From positions 50,848,538 through 50,912,537 of the forward strand of contig OZ034972.1 in NCBI GenBank assembly GCA_964030785.1: 64,000 nucleotides of DNA, written 5' to 3'. This document shows, in pieces, positions 1 to 11,175 of the stretch; the first letter of the stretch is position 1, and each line of letters opens with the position of its first letter. Position numbers and translations under genes: made by a program. The stretch comes from Siderastrea siderea. Taxonomy: Eukaryota > Cnidaria > Anthozoa > Scleractinia > Rhizangiidae. The notes beneath the pieces were generated by a model that worked only from the letters and a program-made list of their open reading frames with translations, was not told the DNA's origin and ran no database searches.

Positions 1-112
1 AAATGCTACAGACCCTAGCGATGTGCCGACCGAGTCCGCCGGAGGCGATCAGCTCTCGAGTTCCGTAAGCAGTTCCGATGTCAGCTCTTCTCATTTTCTT
101 TTGTTATAATTA
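1..112 (+). CDS. Possible 3' end of a coding exon (partial)
   Basis: A frame open from base 2 runs to a TAA at about 110-112 and encodes a Ser/Asp-rich tail (TDPSDVPTESAGG, then serine runs). The first 60 bases are clearly more GC-rich than the AT-rich sequence after them. A GTAAGC at about 65-70 could instead be a splice donor ending the exon early. No homology is recognisable and nothing upstream can be seen. It may be chance. Confidence 0.2.
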
Positions 113-429
113 TGGTTCACAAGTCGGTTCACAACTTTTCGGCTTACAAAGTGTTCTGCTTTGCAGTAGAACACAACAAAGATGAAGTCCGCGAAGGCAA
201 ATTTCGTAACTTGAACTTTTCGCCTTCCGCTAAAAAGACAACTGAGTATTCTTTTGAACTTTTTCTCTCCATTTACAGATATTAGATGTTTTTGCTCAAT
301 TATAAAACTTCAGTACTCTAGAACAATCATTTTGCTAAATAAGATTAACCTCTTAAAGAAACCTCTTTTTCAAAAACGACGATGGTCACGCCATTTCCCG
401 CCAATAAAAACGATGGTTGCCCAAAATTA
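113..429. other. Intergenic, nothing recognised
   Basis: AT-rich sequence without a supported gene or RNA. Short open frames here are shadows of the repeat that follows. Confidence 0.5.
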
Positions 430-655
430 GCACCCCGCCATTTCCCGCCCAGAAAAGATGGCATTCTCCTTCCCCCGTCGGTTTGCCTTGGGACTCCCCT
501 CCCCCTCCCCCAGAGTCTATACGGAAGGACGCACTTATCGGCGTACGGTGACGACAGAATCAAAATTTCTCGTATGGATAGGTTACCAGATTTCCTTACC
601 CATGGTGCTCCGCTAGCGCGCTTCGCGCTCGGGAGCTCTGCTAAAAACAGCTGAT
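430..655 (+). repeat. Dispersed repeat, copy A
   Basis: This segment shares long blocks in the same order with 63500-63690: GGGACTCCCCT, CCTCCCCCAGAGTCT, GGTTACCA and CTTACCCATGGTGCTCCGC. The two copies therefore belong to one interspersed family, at opposite ends of the window and in the same orientation. The short frames on both strands come from this repeat and are not treated as genes. The element class was not determined. Confidence 0.7.
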
Positions 656-1275
656 AGTGTATCAGTAGGGGGCCAATCAGAGTGCCCTCTTGCTCCTATC
701 CATGGACTTTCCATATAATAATTAAACACTAGAGTTCTTCTGTCGAAATCACTTTCGTGTGACAGGTTGCCCGTGGAATTTTGATGTTCACAACAAATAT
801 TACGTTCGAGGGCTTATACGAGGTTTAAACATCAAATTTCCGAGGGAGCCTATCACACATAGGGCCTGAGGCAGAAGGACTGTATTGTTTTTACTGTACA
901 ACGCTAAATTTTGAGCGAAAATTGCCAAAAACGGGCACTATGCGCTGATAGCCGCCCGCTGAGGAGAGACACTACCGCGTCACTTGATCGATTTCAACTC
1001 ATGGGGGCACGCCAAAATTTAGCCTTGTACTATAACAGCTGATAGTGTTTTAGTAGGAAGCCAATCAGAGCGCACTCTTGCTCATATCCATGGACTGTCC
1101 ATATAATGACAGCTGATAGTGTATTAGTAGGGAGGCAATCACACTATCAGAGCGCAGACTTGCTCAAATCCATGGAATTCATGGACTGTCTATATAATGA
1201 CAGCTGATAGCGTATTAGTAGGAAGCCAATCAGAGCGCACCCTTTGCTCACATCCATGGACTGTCGATATAAAAG
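648..1275 (+). repeat. Four CCAAT/TATA repeat modules
   Basis: Four related units begin with CAGCTGATAG at 648, 1036, 1110 and 1201. Each has the order CAGCTGATAG - GTAGG - CCAATCAGAG (split in unit 3) - TCCATGGACT - TATAtaat. Units 2-4 are adjacent. Unit 1 is separated by about 315 bp in which I see nothing. Unit 3 carries a small internal duplication (CACACTAT) and a partially repeated CCATGGA. In units 2 and 4 the CCAAT box lies about 40 bp before the TATA-like box. Confidence 0.75.
1226..1275 (+). promoter_or_regulatory. Candidate core promoter (CCAAT plus TATAAAAG)
   Basis: The last module has CCAAT at 1226 and a near-consensus TATAAAAG at 1268-1275. This would place a start site near 1300 on the plus strand. 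Only a 69-codon frame (1244-1453) overlaps it, and that frame starts upstream of the TATA box, so no protein product is assigned. Confidence 0.35.
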
Positions 1276-2555
1276 GCCTTATTTAGACGGTATGTGCTTC
1301 CGACACCAATCGTTTTCTCTAAACCAAACTTACAACTTGCTGGCGATTGTTGTTTACGGCACGAAACAAACAACACATAGACAGGTGGTACGATTTTCAA
1401 ACATGTTTTCAGACCCTACGACAGTCACAGACAATGCTAAATCGCAGTCGTAGTCACAGACAATGTTAAATGACAAAAAGTTGTTTACGATTCTTTGCAC
1501 GGTATAAGCAGTGCGTGCTACAAACATCGCATACGACAGTCGTAAGTAAAAGTCGTCCTACATCCGTCGGCCCTAATAAAGCGGGATGTAATGAGGCGTA
1601 AGCATTGAACGTTTTTGGATACGTGCCCTAATTGTAAAGTTCCAAAAACCCGCGGACGTTTCAAGGCTGCTGTATGGCGTATACATAATTATGTAACATG
1701 GCTTGTTTGAAAGCTATTTTATGAGCGCAAGGTTTACCTTAAAAGAGGTTTTTACAGAGAAGCAGTAAATTGTAAGTTGACGAAACAAGTCGAGCTGGTT
1801 TGCGGGCTTAAACCTACACACCAGTTCTGTAGATTTTGATTTTAAAATTTTGCTCCGCGGGCCCGAAAAGTCACCGGGACTTTCGAGAAACTGACCCCAG
1901 GCAATGCCAGCTGTTGTTGCCGTTCTCGCGCATTCTAGATATTTCACCGTAACAACCCTGCATGTAATTTTGGGTGCCTTTAATCAAGGCAATCGCAGGC
2001 CGGATGACAAAGCAAAGAACAATAGTTTTTGACAAGCATTTCTGATCTTTTATCTATTTTTGTCAGTTACTTACTGTCATGAATATCAAAAATCTATTTA
2101 AAATCACCGCTAAGCAAAAAAGATTCAATAGTTTTATCATTAGCATTATGTATAAAAATCACCATCTTTACTCCCTCTTGCAAGGAGGGACTACAGCACA
2201 ATTTGAATATAATATTAACTATGCTATATAATCTATATAATCTAATCGAAGTCGTATGTTTGCCAATACTGTGATTGGTCCACTTCTGATAATATCTTCT
2301 CCCGTAAATAGCAGGGCGAGTACAACTCGCATATAAATTAAATTATTTAGGGCGTGAACAGTAACCAACGTGTATATTTAAGCGAAAATGTAACGACAGC
2401 CTTATATGGGAATAAACACTGTCCAAGAGAAGGGAAGGGAGAATGAGATACCTAGAATACTGTGGATGTAAATCGGATCCCAGAGTGTTTGTCATAAGAA
2501 CGGGGAAAAACAGACGAAATCCAGCGCCTAGACAACGGTAAAAAGGCCCTGAAAG
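1276..2555. other. Intergenic, short repeats only
   Basis: No gene seen. At about 1858-1904 there is a hairpin-like GC-rich block (GGGCCCGAAAAGTCACCGGG followed by CTTTCGAGAAACTGACCCC) that looks like part of an interspersed repeat. At about 2221-2245 there is a short TATATAATC repetition. Confidence 0.45.
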
Positions 2556-2561
2556 TTTATT
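2556..2561 (-). terminator. Possible polyA signal of the protocadherin gene
   Basis: AATAAA on the minus strand, about 200 nt after the protocadherin stop codon. Position and motif fit. There is no independent evidence. Confidence 0.35.
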
Positions 2562-2760
2562 TGGAGAAGAGTTTGGACAAAGCATCCCTCTCCATCCTTT
2601 TTCCCCTCCCCGCTCCACGGACAGTATCTTCATATTACTTTCAAAAGTGAACGCATGCTAATGTAATGTCACAATGTGTTGGTGAGGTGTGTCACTAAGA
2701 GTTCTACTTTTGCACAGTTCACTCCGAGCCAAGGATTGTTCGTGTCACTAACCTCTGAAG

Positions 2761-4815
2761 CTATAGTTCAGTGGTGGAATGCGTGACTCCTGAGATAGTC
2801 ACGAACGCTTTTCGCCTCTGAACCTCCTCATACGGGGGAGGGGGCGGAGGCAAGCCGGGACTGCAGGCCCTGTAAGGTACGGGAGCGTTATACTTCACGT
2901 GATGCGGGGGTCGCCAATCGTCTTCTCTTTTCTTAGAGGATGGACTGTGCGGGCAATACGGGCTGGATCCGCGGGAACTCCCGCCACGTCCGCTGTCAAG
3001 TTCTTCATCACTTGTGTAACACTCAGGCACTACTGCCTGATCAACCGGGTAATACATGTCCGCGCGGACAGGTCCGGTAGGGGATCCCGTCCCCGGCGCT
3101 TGATAGGTCATCGGGTGCATCTTTTTAATCGGAATTGGCGAGACGTTGATCGGCTTCTGGCGTGTACCGTAAGTGAGGACCTCGGGTGACTCACGTCGGT
3201 TGGCTGTAGCCTGATGGAACATTTTCTTTGACGCCTTCAGCGCGTCTTCACGGCTGATATCCGGCTCATGATAGCTACCGCGCTTGTCACCTTCTTCCGC
3301 CTTCTTCCTGCTCTTGCGCCTGCACCTCATGCAGAATACCACTGTCAGGATAATAGATATCAACAGGAAGCCAGCGCAAACAGCGATTATAATGATCATT
3401 TTCGTGTCCGCGAAGAATCCGCCTTCATCTTTTCTGCTGTCCACTACTCCTTTGTCTTTGCCGTCGTCTTTGTTTGTTGTCCCAGGGCGCGATGAACTTT
3501 TTCCTGGGATTCCCGTTACTGGCGGAGCAGGGGTGATGAATCTAACCGAGATTTCCAAGCGTAGAAAACTTTTTTCTTCAATGGAACCGGAATCTGACGC
3601 TCTGATCAACAAATTGTAAGACTTGTTGTTCAGTTGTTTCAGAAGCGTTATTCTCCCGTTGCGGTTGTTGATGCGGAAAACATGATCGTCGTTACCGCCA
3701 ACGATGGCGTATTTCACCAAACCGTTGGACCCGGAGTCCTTGTCCACTGCTTTTACTTTCAGAATTTCCGCGCCTCTGGGAACTGCATTGGTCAGTGTCA
3801 TGTAATGCTGGCTTTGGAAGCCAACAAATACTGGCGCGTTATCGTTCATATCAACCACGTTAACGATCACGACGAGCTCAACTTCCACGTTTCCATCTGA
3901 TAAGATAACAGTTAGACGATAAGAATCCACATTCTCTCGATCAAGCCCTCTCTTGGTAGTTATCACTCCAGTCTTGTTGTCCAAGGCAAAATCCTGGCTA
4001 GCGTAGGGTACAAGTCTTGCCCGAAGCGGTCTGTCTGGAGCGATGGATGAAAAGGGAATTCTTCCGACTTCAATTCCAGCGGGTTCATTCTCCGCCACAC
4101 TAAAGTTGTACACATGCTTTGAGCAGTGGACGGCAATGTTTATCGTTGTTTTACCGTGAAAAGGCACGCGGCCGTTATCTTTCACGTCAATGTTCAGCAC
4201 AAAAGATGGGGTAAATTTACACCACAACTTTGACTTAACCAACACGATACCCGTTCCGGAATCAATCGCAAACCATTTGGTTTTATCTTCTTCGCTGCCA
4301 TTCCGCGCTCCAATGCGCATGCTCTCGAGGCTGTACGTCAACTCGGCGTTTCTCCCATCATCTCTGTCCACCGCTCGCACCCTGGTGATGGCCGTGCCTG
4401 CTGTAACGTCATCGCTTACGCCCTTGTTGTAGACCTTCTGTTCGAAAACCGGCGCATGCCTATTGCTGTCCGCCAGTTTAACATTAAACACGTGATTGCT
4501 CTGTCGTGGCATAGGCAAACCTTGATCTTCAGCCACGATTTTAATGTTGTACTGCGCATGGCGATCTAGACTCAATGGCCGCCGTATTTCCAGAATGTAC
4601 TGCCCAGCGAACATTTCCTTTAGGCCAAAGTCTTGTTTGCTGTGCCGTAGCGTGGCCGTCACGCGACCATTGCGACCGCTGTCCTTGTCACGCACCGTTA
4701 CAATAGCAATACCCGTATTTAAGGGAGTGTCTTCTGGAATCCTTCCCTGTTGGTCAAAGGCTTCTGTGAGGCTAGTCACGGTAATTTCTGGACTGTTATC
4801 GTTTTCATCCAAGAC
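2761..4815 (-). CDS. Protocadherin-like protein, exon 2 (C-terminal 684 aa)
   Basis: This is the second coding exon of a two-exon protocadherin. The acceptor (CCTTTAG) ends at 4816. The first in-frame residues, VLDENDNSPEI, complete the calcium-binding motif of the third cadherin repeat begun in exon 1, so the exons join in phase 0. Residue numbers refer to the joined 1019-aa protein. Cadherin repeats 4-7 lie at about 346-459, 462-565, 569-665 and 669-760, with DRE/DxD and DMNDNAP motifs; repeats 4 and 5 end in degenerate calcium motifs (ADSNRHAP, AVHCSKH). A Ser/Gly/Lys/Asp stalk follows, then a membrane helix at about 808-830 (IIIIAVCAGFLLISIILTVV) and a basic stop-transfer segment. The cytoplasmic tail is about 190 aa, is rich in proline and serine, and ends in THSTTEL, a class I PDZ-ligand pattern. 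The role inferred from the family is homophilic adhesion and signalling at the plasma membrane. Confidence 0.93.
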   Translation of the reverse strand, partial: VLDENDNSPEITVTSLTEAFDQQGRIPEDTPLNTGIAIVTVRDKDSGRNGRVTATLRHSKQDFGLKEMFAGQYILEIRRPLSLDRHAQYNIKIVAEDQGLPMPRQSNHVFNVKLADSNRHAPVFEQKVYNKGVSDDVTAGTAITRVRAVDRDDGRNAELTYSLESMRIGARNGSEEDKTKWFAIDSGTGIVLVKSKLWCKFTPSFVLNIDVKDNGRVPFHGKTTINIAVHCSKHVYNFSVAENEPAGIEVGRIPFSSIAPDRPLRARLVPYASQDFALDNKTGVITTKRGLDRENVDSYRLTVILSDGNVEVELVVIVNVVDMNDNAPVFVGFQSQHYMTLTNAVPRGAEILKVKAVDKDSGSNGLVKYAIVGGNDDHVFRINNRNGRITLLKQLNNKSYNLLIRASDSGSIEEKSFLRLEISVRFITPAPPVTGIPGKSSSRPGTTNKDDGKDKGVVDSRKDEGGFFADTKMIIIIAVCAGFLLISIILTVVFCMRCRRKSRKKAEEGDKRGSYHEPDISREDALKASKKMFHQATANRRESPEVLTYGTRQKPINVSPIPIKKMHPMTYQAPGTGSPTGPVRADMYYPVDQAVVPECYTSDEELDSGRGGSSRGSSPYCPHSPSSKKREDDWRPPHHVKYNAPVPYRACSPGLPPPPPPYEEVQRRKAFVTISGVTHSTTEL

Positions 4816-7800
4816 CTAAAGGAAAGTCGAAAGGAGTATTTGTTAGTAGTGTCAGGTAAAGGTGAAAGTCGCTCTAAGCCACTTCCGGTCGCAAAGCCGG
4901 TCTGCTAGCATGAGGCAAACGGGAGTACCACTACTCTCCCCACCCCACCACCGATGGGATGATAGTCCATCGACAAGTTACTCACAACAATTTGTTAGGT
5001 TTCCCTTACAATTTTGCCAATATCTATTTGTACACCCCGGTGTAATGAGAACGAATGTAGCAAGTAACACAAAATCACATCGGATCCTCGAAACACCGAC
5101 ATGGAGCTCGAGAGAACGATACTCCAAATTACTAGACTAGGGCACGCCTCAACATGCTAGTAGAAATTGTCAATCGGACGCGCCAAATAGAATTCTGACT
5201 CCCGAAGAAAGTGGGGGTTTTTCACATCAGCTATATAAGGACGCCCGTACATATCGATACTATCACAACAAACGCTACTCTCAGAACAAAAGAATACCCT
5301 CAAACAAACGATAGTCTACGTATTCTTGGTGGCAATCTAAACATCCTGAAAAGTAAACTCGCCAGTATTATGGCATTCGAAAGGTTAATGAGCTTAATAC
5401 GCAACGCTGATGACTGGTTCTGTCCTTCTTTCTCACGTCTCCCATTCACAGGTCTCGTGTGTGCCTGCGCGAACTTGAGTGACACGCCTAATCCTACAAC
5501 TGCCCAAGCTCAGAAATAAAAGCTATAAAAATCATCGCTTAGTAGCTTTCATATGAATGGCCATTTCATGTTAGGATCTTAACGGTTTTTTTGATAGCCA
5601 CGCTTTAACACTGACTTCTTCCAATGATACTCAGAACTTTTCTATACACGGGATTCTTAGAAGAATTTACCAGAAATACCGAAATTTACTCCTTTGGCAA
5701 AAAGACTGACATAAACAAGATTGACATGAAGCAATCGTAAATACATTGTGAGTTTCCTGCTGCCGACCGAAACACTAAAGATATTGACACATAATTGTTT
5801 CTCCTTCCTTTTCCCACGCCACCATTCTGTTTGTCGCCATCATATCTGCCCTTAATAGACCACACCTACGTTGCACACGTTTATTATACTTATTCTACTC
5901 ACATAGACAGGTCTATATCTTATTTATGCAATTTTGATTTTTTTCTTCATATAGTGCGTCTACCTCAAGATGACAAGAAATGAAGGTGTTACTTTAAGCA
6001 TGTTTTACTCCACAAATTCGACGATTTAAAACAACTAAAGGTTAGAACGATCGGAATGAGAAAAATGAATTCTCATTTTCTCACAGCGCGTTTCCTGTCA
6101 ACTAGCAAAACCTTCACGGTTCATTTTGCATCAGGGAACTTTTTTAAAAAGACGTACTCGAGATACGCCCAAAACACAATTTAAGTTTCATAGACATTAA
6201 CACTTACAACAAAAACAACACTGACTATCAGTTTAATGAAGATCAAGCAGCAGCCGAGACCACAACAAGCAAACAAGATTTATGCTACTTGTAAACCGGC
6301 ACTTTAATAGGGGTTTATCATCTATTACACTTAGAACAAAGGACGCTTCATATTGTTGTAAATTCGTCTGGATATTTCTCATGCGGAAACTAAAGAATGA
6401 TTCTTTATACTAGACATATCACTAAAATCCATTAACAGATCGGAAGTTCTTTCAAAGCAGATTACATTCTAGCCGGCAACATTAAATCTCGTGCGCGGTG
6501 CGTGGTTAAGGGCGTGAGTCAGCTTTTCCCTTGAGGATGAAGGAGCAGAATGCGGTCCACCACAACTTTCAGCGGACATATTTCATCTTTTTACCGCGGC
6601 GATTTACATCAGTCTCAGTTTGTAGCTTCGGGTACATCTTACCGATGTTGAGCTTTTATAAGCGGTTCGGCTTTATGGAAATATTCCGCTGAGCAAATGC
6701 AGCAGGTATGCGGTTATTCACGCGCAATTCCGATGTGTAACAGCGTCTATGCGTCGTGGTCACATATCAATTCAAAAACACACAGCTGAGATCTTGTTTT
6801 ATACCACATTCTTCTAAACAGCTTACAAATAGCTTCTAAACAAACCGAACAACACAAAACCAAAATAGTCGCAACACATAAACTGTTTTTCTGGTTCAAT
6901 TCCCAATAAAAGGGTTGCTTGCGGCGAATTTGAATGCACAATATTAGCATTTTAAACGAATATGTTGTCATGACGAGACATAAAGACAAAGAAAAAAATT
7001 CCTATTTATTGCAATCAAACGTAAATGGCCGAATTAAGTCATGTGTTATTCTTGTTTTCTATCAGTTACGGAGGAAAACCAAACTAGTTTAAACCTCCTT
7101 TTATGGAGTGATTTTTATGAAAGATCACTGCGGAAAAATTAACGATTTTCGTTGCAGGGCAAAAGAGAAAATATGGAAATATTTCGGCGATGACTACAAG
7201 GGTAAAAATATTAGATCGCGAGATGAAAAAGGAAACGGGAAGAAGCAAAAAGCTAATTTTCTCCTATTTTATTGTCAACCACATATGGACTGAAATGTCA
7301 CAGTTTTTTAATTCTCTCTCTTTTCAGGATTAGGTTAGCTGTTGAAGGGTCTCTACTCCGCGTAAGACAAACAACTGTACAGACAGTTTGTCTGGTATAC
7401 TGTAAAACGGCCCACAAACTGATGTACTTAGTATATAGTCACTCTGATCTTGTCACTGTGAAATTTATACTTATGCGCAAGACGGACTCTAAAAAGGCAC
7501 CATAAAGCCTGGCACATGCACAGTGAAGTATTCAAAACGTATGTTGTTGGAAACTGAGACGATTTCAGTTGCGTCTTGTTCAATACACAATTAAAATTGT
7601 ACTTTCTATTGTTTCTTCCCTTCTACACGTTTATGGCTCTATGACAACAACCACACATCACAAGCCTATGAAACAGTTTAGCATAGAAACTTTGGAATTG
7701 AGTAAGGGTAATATTTCTCAAAGATCATACTTCTCCAGAATCATCTGATGTGCTTTTCCTTCAGAGAGAACAAAAATCGGTGCCCATGACTTCAAAAATT

Positions 7801-10170
7801 ACTAAACAGAGCATTCCTGTGGTGCTGTTTATGATGCTGAATTATAAAAAATTGAAGAGTTCAGTCTGTGTAAAAAATCGTTAAGGGTGACCATTCAAAT
7901 AAAGGTCATAAAGGGCACTGAACATTCCTTTCCCGTGGTGCTGTTTCATATATATTATCTTTCAGTTATGTGGTTCGGTTTTCTTTATGTCGAATAGAAA
8001 TATCTGTTGGTTGCTGCTACCCTGAGAAGGTTAGGGTCAAAACATAATTTGCTTGCAAACCGCAGATCAGAGAATTTCATCCTTTCATCCTCAGTAACTC
8101 AAAACAATGTTCCAGCCCTTCAGAGAGCATTAAGGATCCTTTTGAGAAAGAGAATTCTCTAATCAATATCTTTTATCTGCTAATAAGCTACTCAAGCTTT
8201 CGACGTGGAGGGTCTCGTATTGAACACAACTTTTAAACTATTTCTGGAAGTGCACATACTATTTACTTTGGTGAAATTAAATTGAATGGCCCCACAACGC
8301 CACAGCCTTTTAGAATAACAAACAGAGCAAAAAAAAGAGCTCCTGAGACGTGTTTTTAAAGTCTGAAAAGCGTCGAATAAAACGTCACTAGCAACTGCCA
8401 AAAATCACACTGAAGTCCTTGAATATCACTTCACTTTCTTGGTGAATGTAAACAAATATTTCTGGGCGGTCTGCATTCTCGAGTGCTATCAGTCTACAAA
8501 CGAAATAACGCACCCAAACAGGCAAATTAAGGAACATTACCCATATCCGGATATCTAAGCGAATTTTTTAATTACACCAACTGAGGACATTGAAATACGA
8601 AGATTATTGATTTCATTTAGCACGGATGTTTTTGAACTTTGGTGCAACAGCTCTCATTCGAAATCTTAGCTGGACAAGCTCGAAATTGAGAGAAGACCAC
8701 ACGCGTGAAATTTAATAAAACCTCGAGATAACAAGACAGCTACCGAATCTGAAAGCTTTTGCCTGTCATAAACTGCCCTTTTAAGATAAACTGCGATCCG
8801 ATTTCAGGAGCTTCTAACATAGGAAAAACACCAAACAAACATGTTACAATGCCAGTTGAAAGTATTTACCTTTGCTAAAAATATATGCAAATACAAAACG
8901 CTTGTTTCAATGGGTCTTTTTAAAGTATATGCAAATCCTAAGAGAGGTGTCATTTAGGATTAGAGCGCTACAGAAAAGCCACTGAGACTACAGATGCAAA
9001 CACAAAGAGATAGAAAGAACAGATATGGATCGGCAGTGTCAAACGAAAAATGGGCGCATAGCAAGCAAGCGAGAAGATACTTGTTAATTTTCATTTCAAA
9101 ACCACGGGTTTAATAGTGAGAAAAAATCTTTCAGGGAAATTAGCTACTACAAGAACACAAAATTGCCGATTTCTGAACAAGATAGTTCATTAAACAAAGA
9201 ATTAGCCTTAATCAGATAGAAAGGACCTGACTTTGAAGGCACAGAGGCCATATTTTGTCTAATAAACCAACATCGTTGAACTCGCAGCAGGGAATAATAG
9301 GGTCTTAGATGACAAGGGTTCATCAAAGACTGATGTTTATCTCTTTCGTTGAAAAACAAAACCTAATTATGTTCCTGAATCAAAGTGTTTGGAAACTAAT
9401 TCTTCAAAACACAACACAACACGCTTTAAAAAGCGAGCAAGAAGACACGCTACTGCGCAAAATATGGAAGTATCACTGTAGGATCATTTTTTACAAACCA
9501 CTGTCTCAACATCTCAAGAAAATCTGTAAAAGATAACAAAATTGAAATTCTAATATGATGTAATTTAAAAAAGCAATAATTCTTTCCGAGTAGCGAGCGG
9601 GTAATTGAACAAAATTGCAACATTTCGCGCGAATTTTGTGGTAGATTCCAAGAATTTCTTTTGAAGGCATTGTCTATTTCAGGGAATTTTCTTGACAGTT
9701 TTAACAACTGAACAAGGTCTTTAATTAATTTCGGCTTTCATAGCCTCGATGGATTAAACACAAAGAAAGAATAGATCTTCGAAAATCCAAACTTAATTGG
9801 AGCGAAGAAACAAAGTTTATGCGTTTTGTAGTAGAGAAACCATCACAAAGCAATTTCGCTCGTTCGCCTTTCAACAGATATTCATCCATCCATCAACTCG
9901 TGTTATGATAACATGTAAATCGTAGTGTAAATTTCATTATAAAAGTTGAAACCTGAAAAGTCAATCCAAATGAACAATGGCGATGAAAGGCGAACAAAAT
10001 GCCGTTAGAAGGCCATAATAATGATGCACAATAAACTTAACAGCCCATTTTCTCCGTTTATAAAATTACGTGACATTGCAAAAGAATGAATCATGACTTT
10101 TTTTTGATACACGCTTTAGTGCGCCTACAGAGAGAGACCTTCAAACTCTGTGTAAATATTGTACACTAAC
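4816..10170 (-). other. Protocadherin intron 1
   Basis: A 5.35-kb intron with donor GTTAGT (10170-10165) and acceptor CTTTAG (4821-4816). The sequence is AT-rich and all open frames are short. I see no exon, RNA gene or clear transposon in it. The boundary falls inside the calcium-binding motif at the junction of cadherin repeats 3 and 4. Confidence 0.85.
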
Positions 10171-11175
10171 CTTTACATTTATAACAGCAGTCGAAGGGAT
10201 GGAGTCTGGGCCTTTATCCTTAGCTGTCACCTCAAGTTGGTAGTTCTTTGAAAGCTCGTAATCTAGGACTTCGTTCGTTCGAAGTTCACCAGTTTGAGCG
10301 TCCAAAATAAAGAGATTTTCATACTGACGCCGAGGTTTTAGAGAATACACAATCTCTGCATTAGTACCGATATCGCCATCCGAGGCACTAACTTGAAGAA
10401 TAAATGTCCCTTCACGAGAATTCTCTCTAACTTCACCAACATAGAGATCTTTGCTGAACTTAGGTATATGGTCATTTGAATCGAGCACAGTTATGTTCAA
10501 GCCCTTTCGTCCAACTCTAGACGGATTCCCCCCGTCTCTCGCTTCGATCACCAAATAAAAGCTGTCATTTTTTTCGCGGTCCAGCCTTCTTGACACCACA
10601 AGTTTGACTTTGGTGAGTTCTACCGTAGGGCGCGAGATTTTTAACTGAAAAATTCCTCCGTCGTTCCTACTTACTATCTCGTAACTTTGTACAGTGTAGT
10701 TTCCAATGTCCTTGTCGTCGGCGACCGTTATAGGAAGCTCGGCACCCAACGGAGCAGATTCAGAAACGGAAATATGTTCAACTGTCTCCTTGAAAGTAGG
10801 GCTGTTATCGTTTGTATCCAGAACTTTTATTTCTGTCGGAATAGCCGCAGTCAATTTTCCTTTTGATACTTTCACTTGTATCTGAAAAGTATCGTCATAA
10901 AGTGACAGGTTTTCACGGTCAAGCTTGCGTTCCGTCCGTATAACTCCTGTGGTTTCGTTGATGCCAAAGGAACTTTGTGGCACTAATCCCTGAAACTGGA
11001 AGCGAAGTGGTCCCTTGAAAACCTCATAACTTTTAACTATTGGATGCTGTGATATGTCACCAACAAATGTCCCCGCTTCGAGCTCTTCAAAAACTTCGAA
11101 TTTGATGGGATCCGTGGACTCAGAGCAAAAGAGAAGTGACAATAAGATTAAACCGAACAACGGTTCTCGAAACAT
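10171..11175 (-). CDS. Protocadherin-like protein, exon 1 (N-terminal 335 aa)
   Basis: First coding exon. I chose the ATG at 11175 because it is followed at once by a good signal peptide (MFREPLFGLILLSLLFCSES) and then by the first cadherin repeat. The frame stays open further upstream, but that stretch has no secretory start. Repeats 1-3 lie at residues about 24-128, 131-240 and 243-346. They carry LDRE motifs and the linkers VLDTNDNSP and VLDSNDHIP; the third linker is split by the intron. The exon ends in ...AVINVK followed by a GTTAGT donor. Seven extracellular repeats and one membrane span resemble bilaterian protocadherins, but I could not assign an orthology group. Confidence 0.92.

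Noticed and set aside
345..660. Overlapping frames on both strands near the window start
   Set aside because: They fall in the dispersed repeat that recurs at 63500-63690, where homologous frames are also seen. No protein motif.
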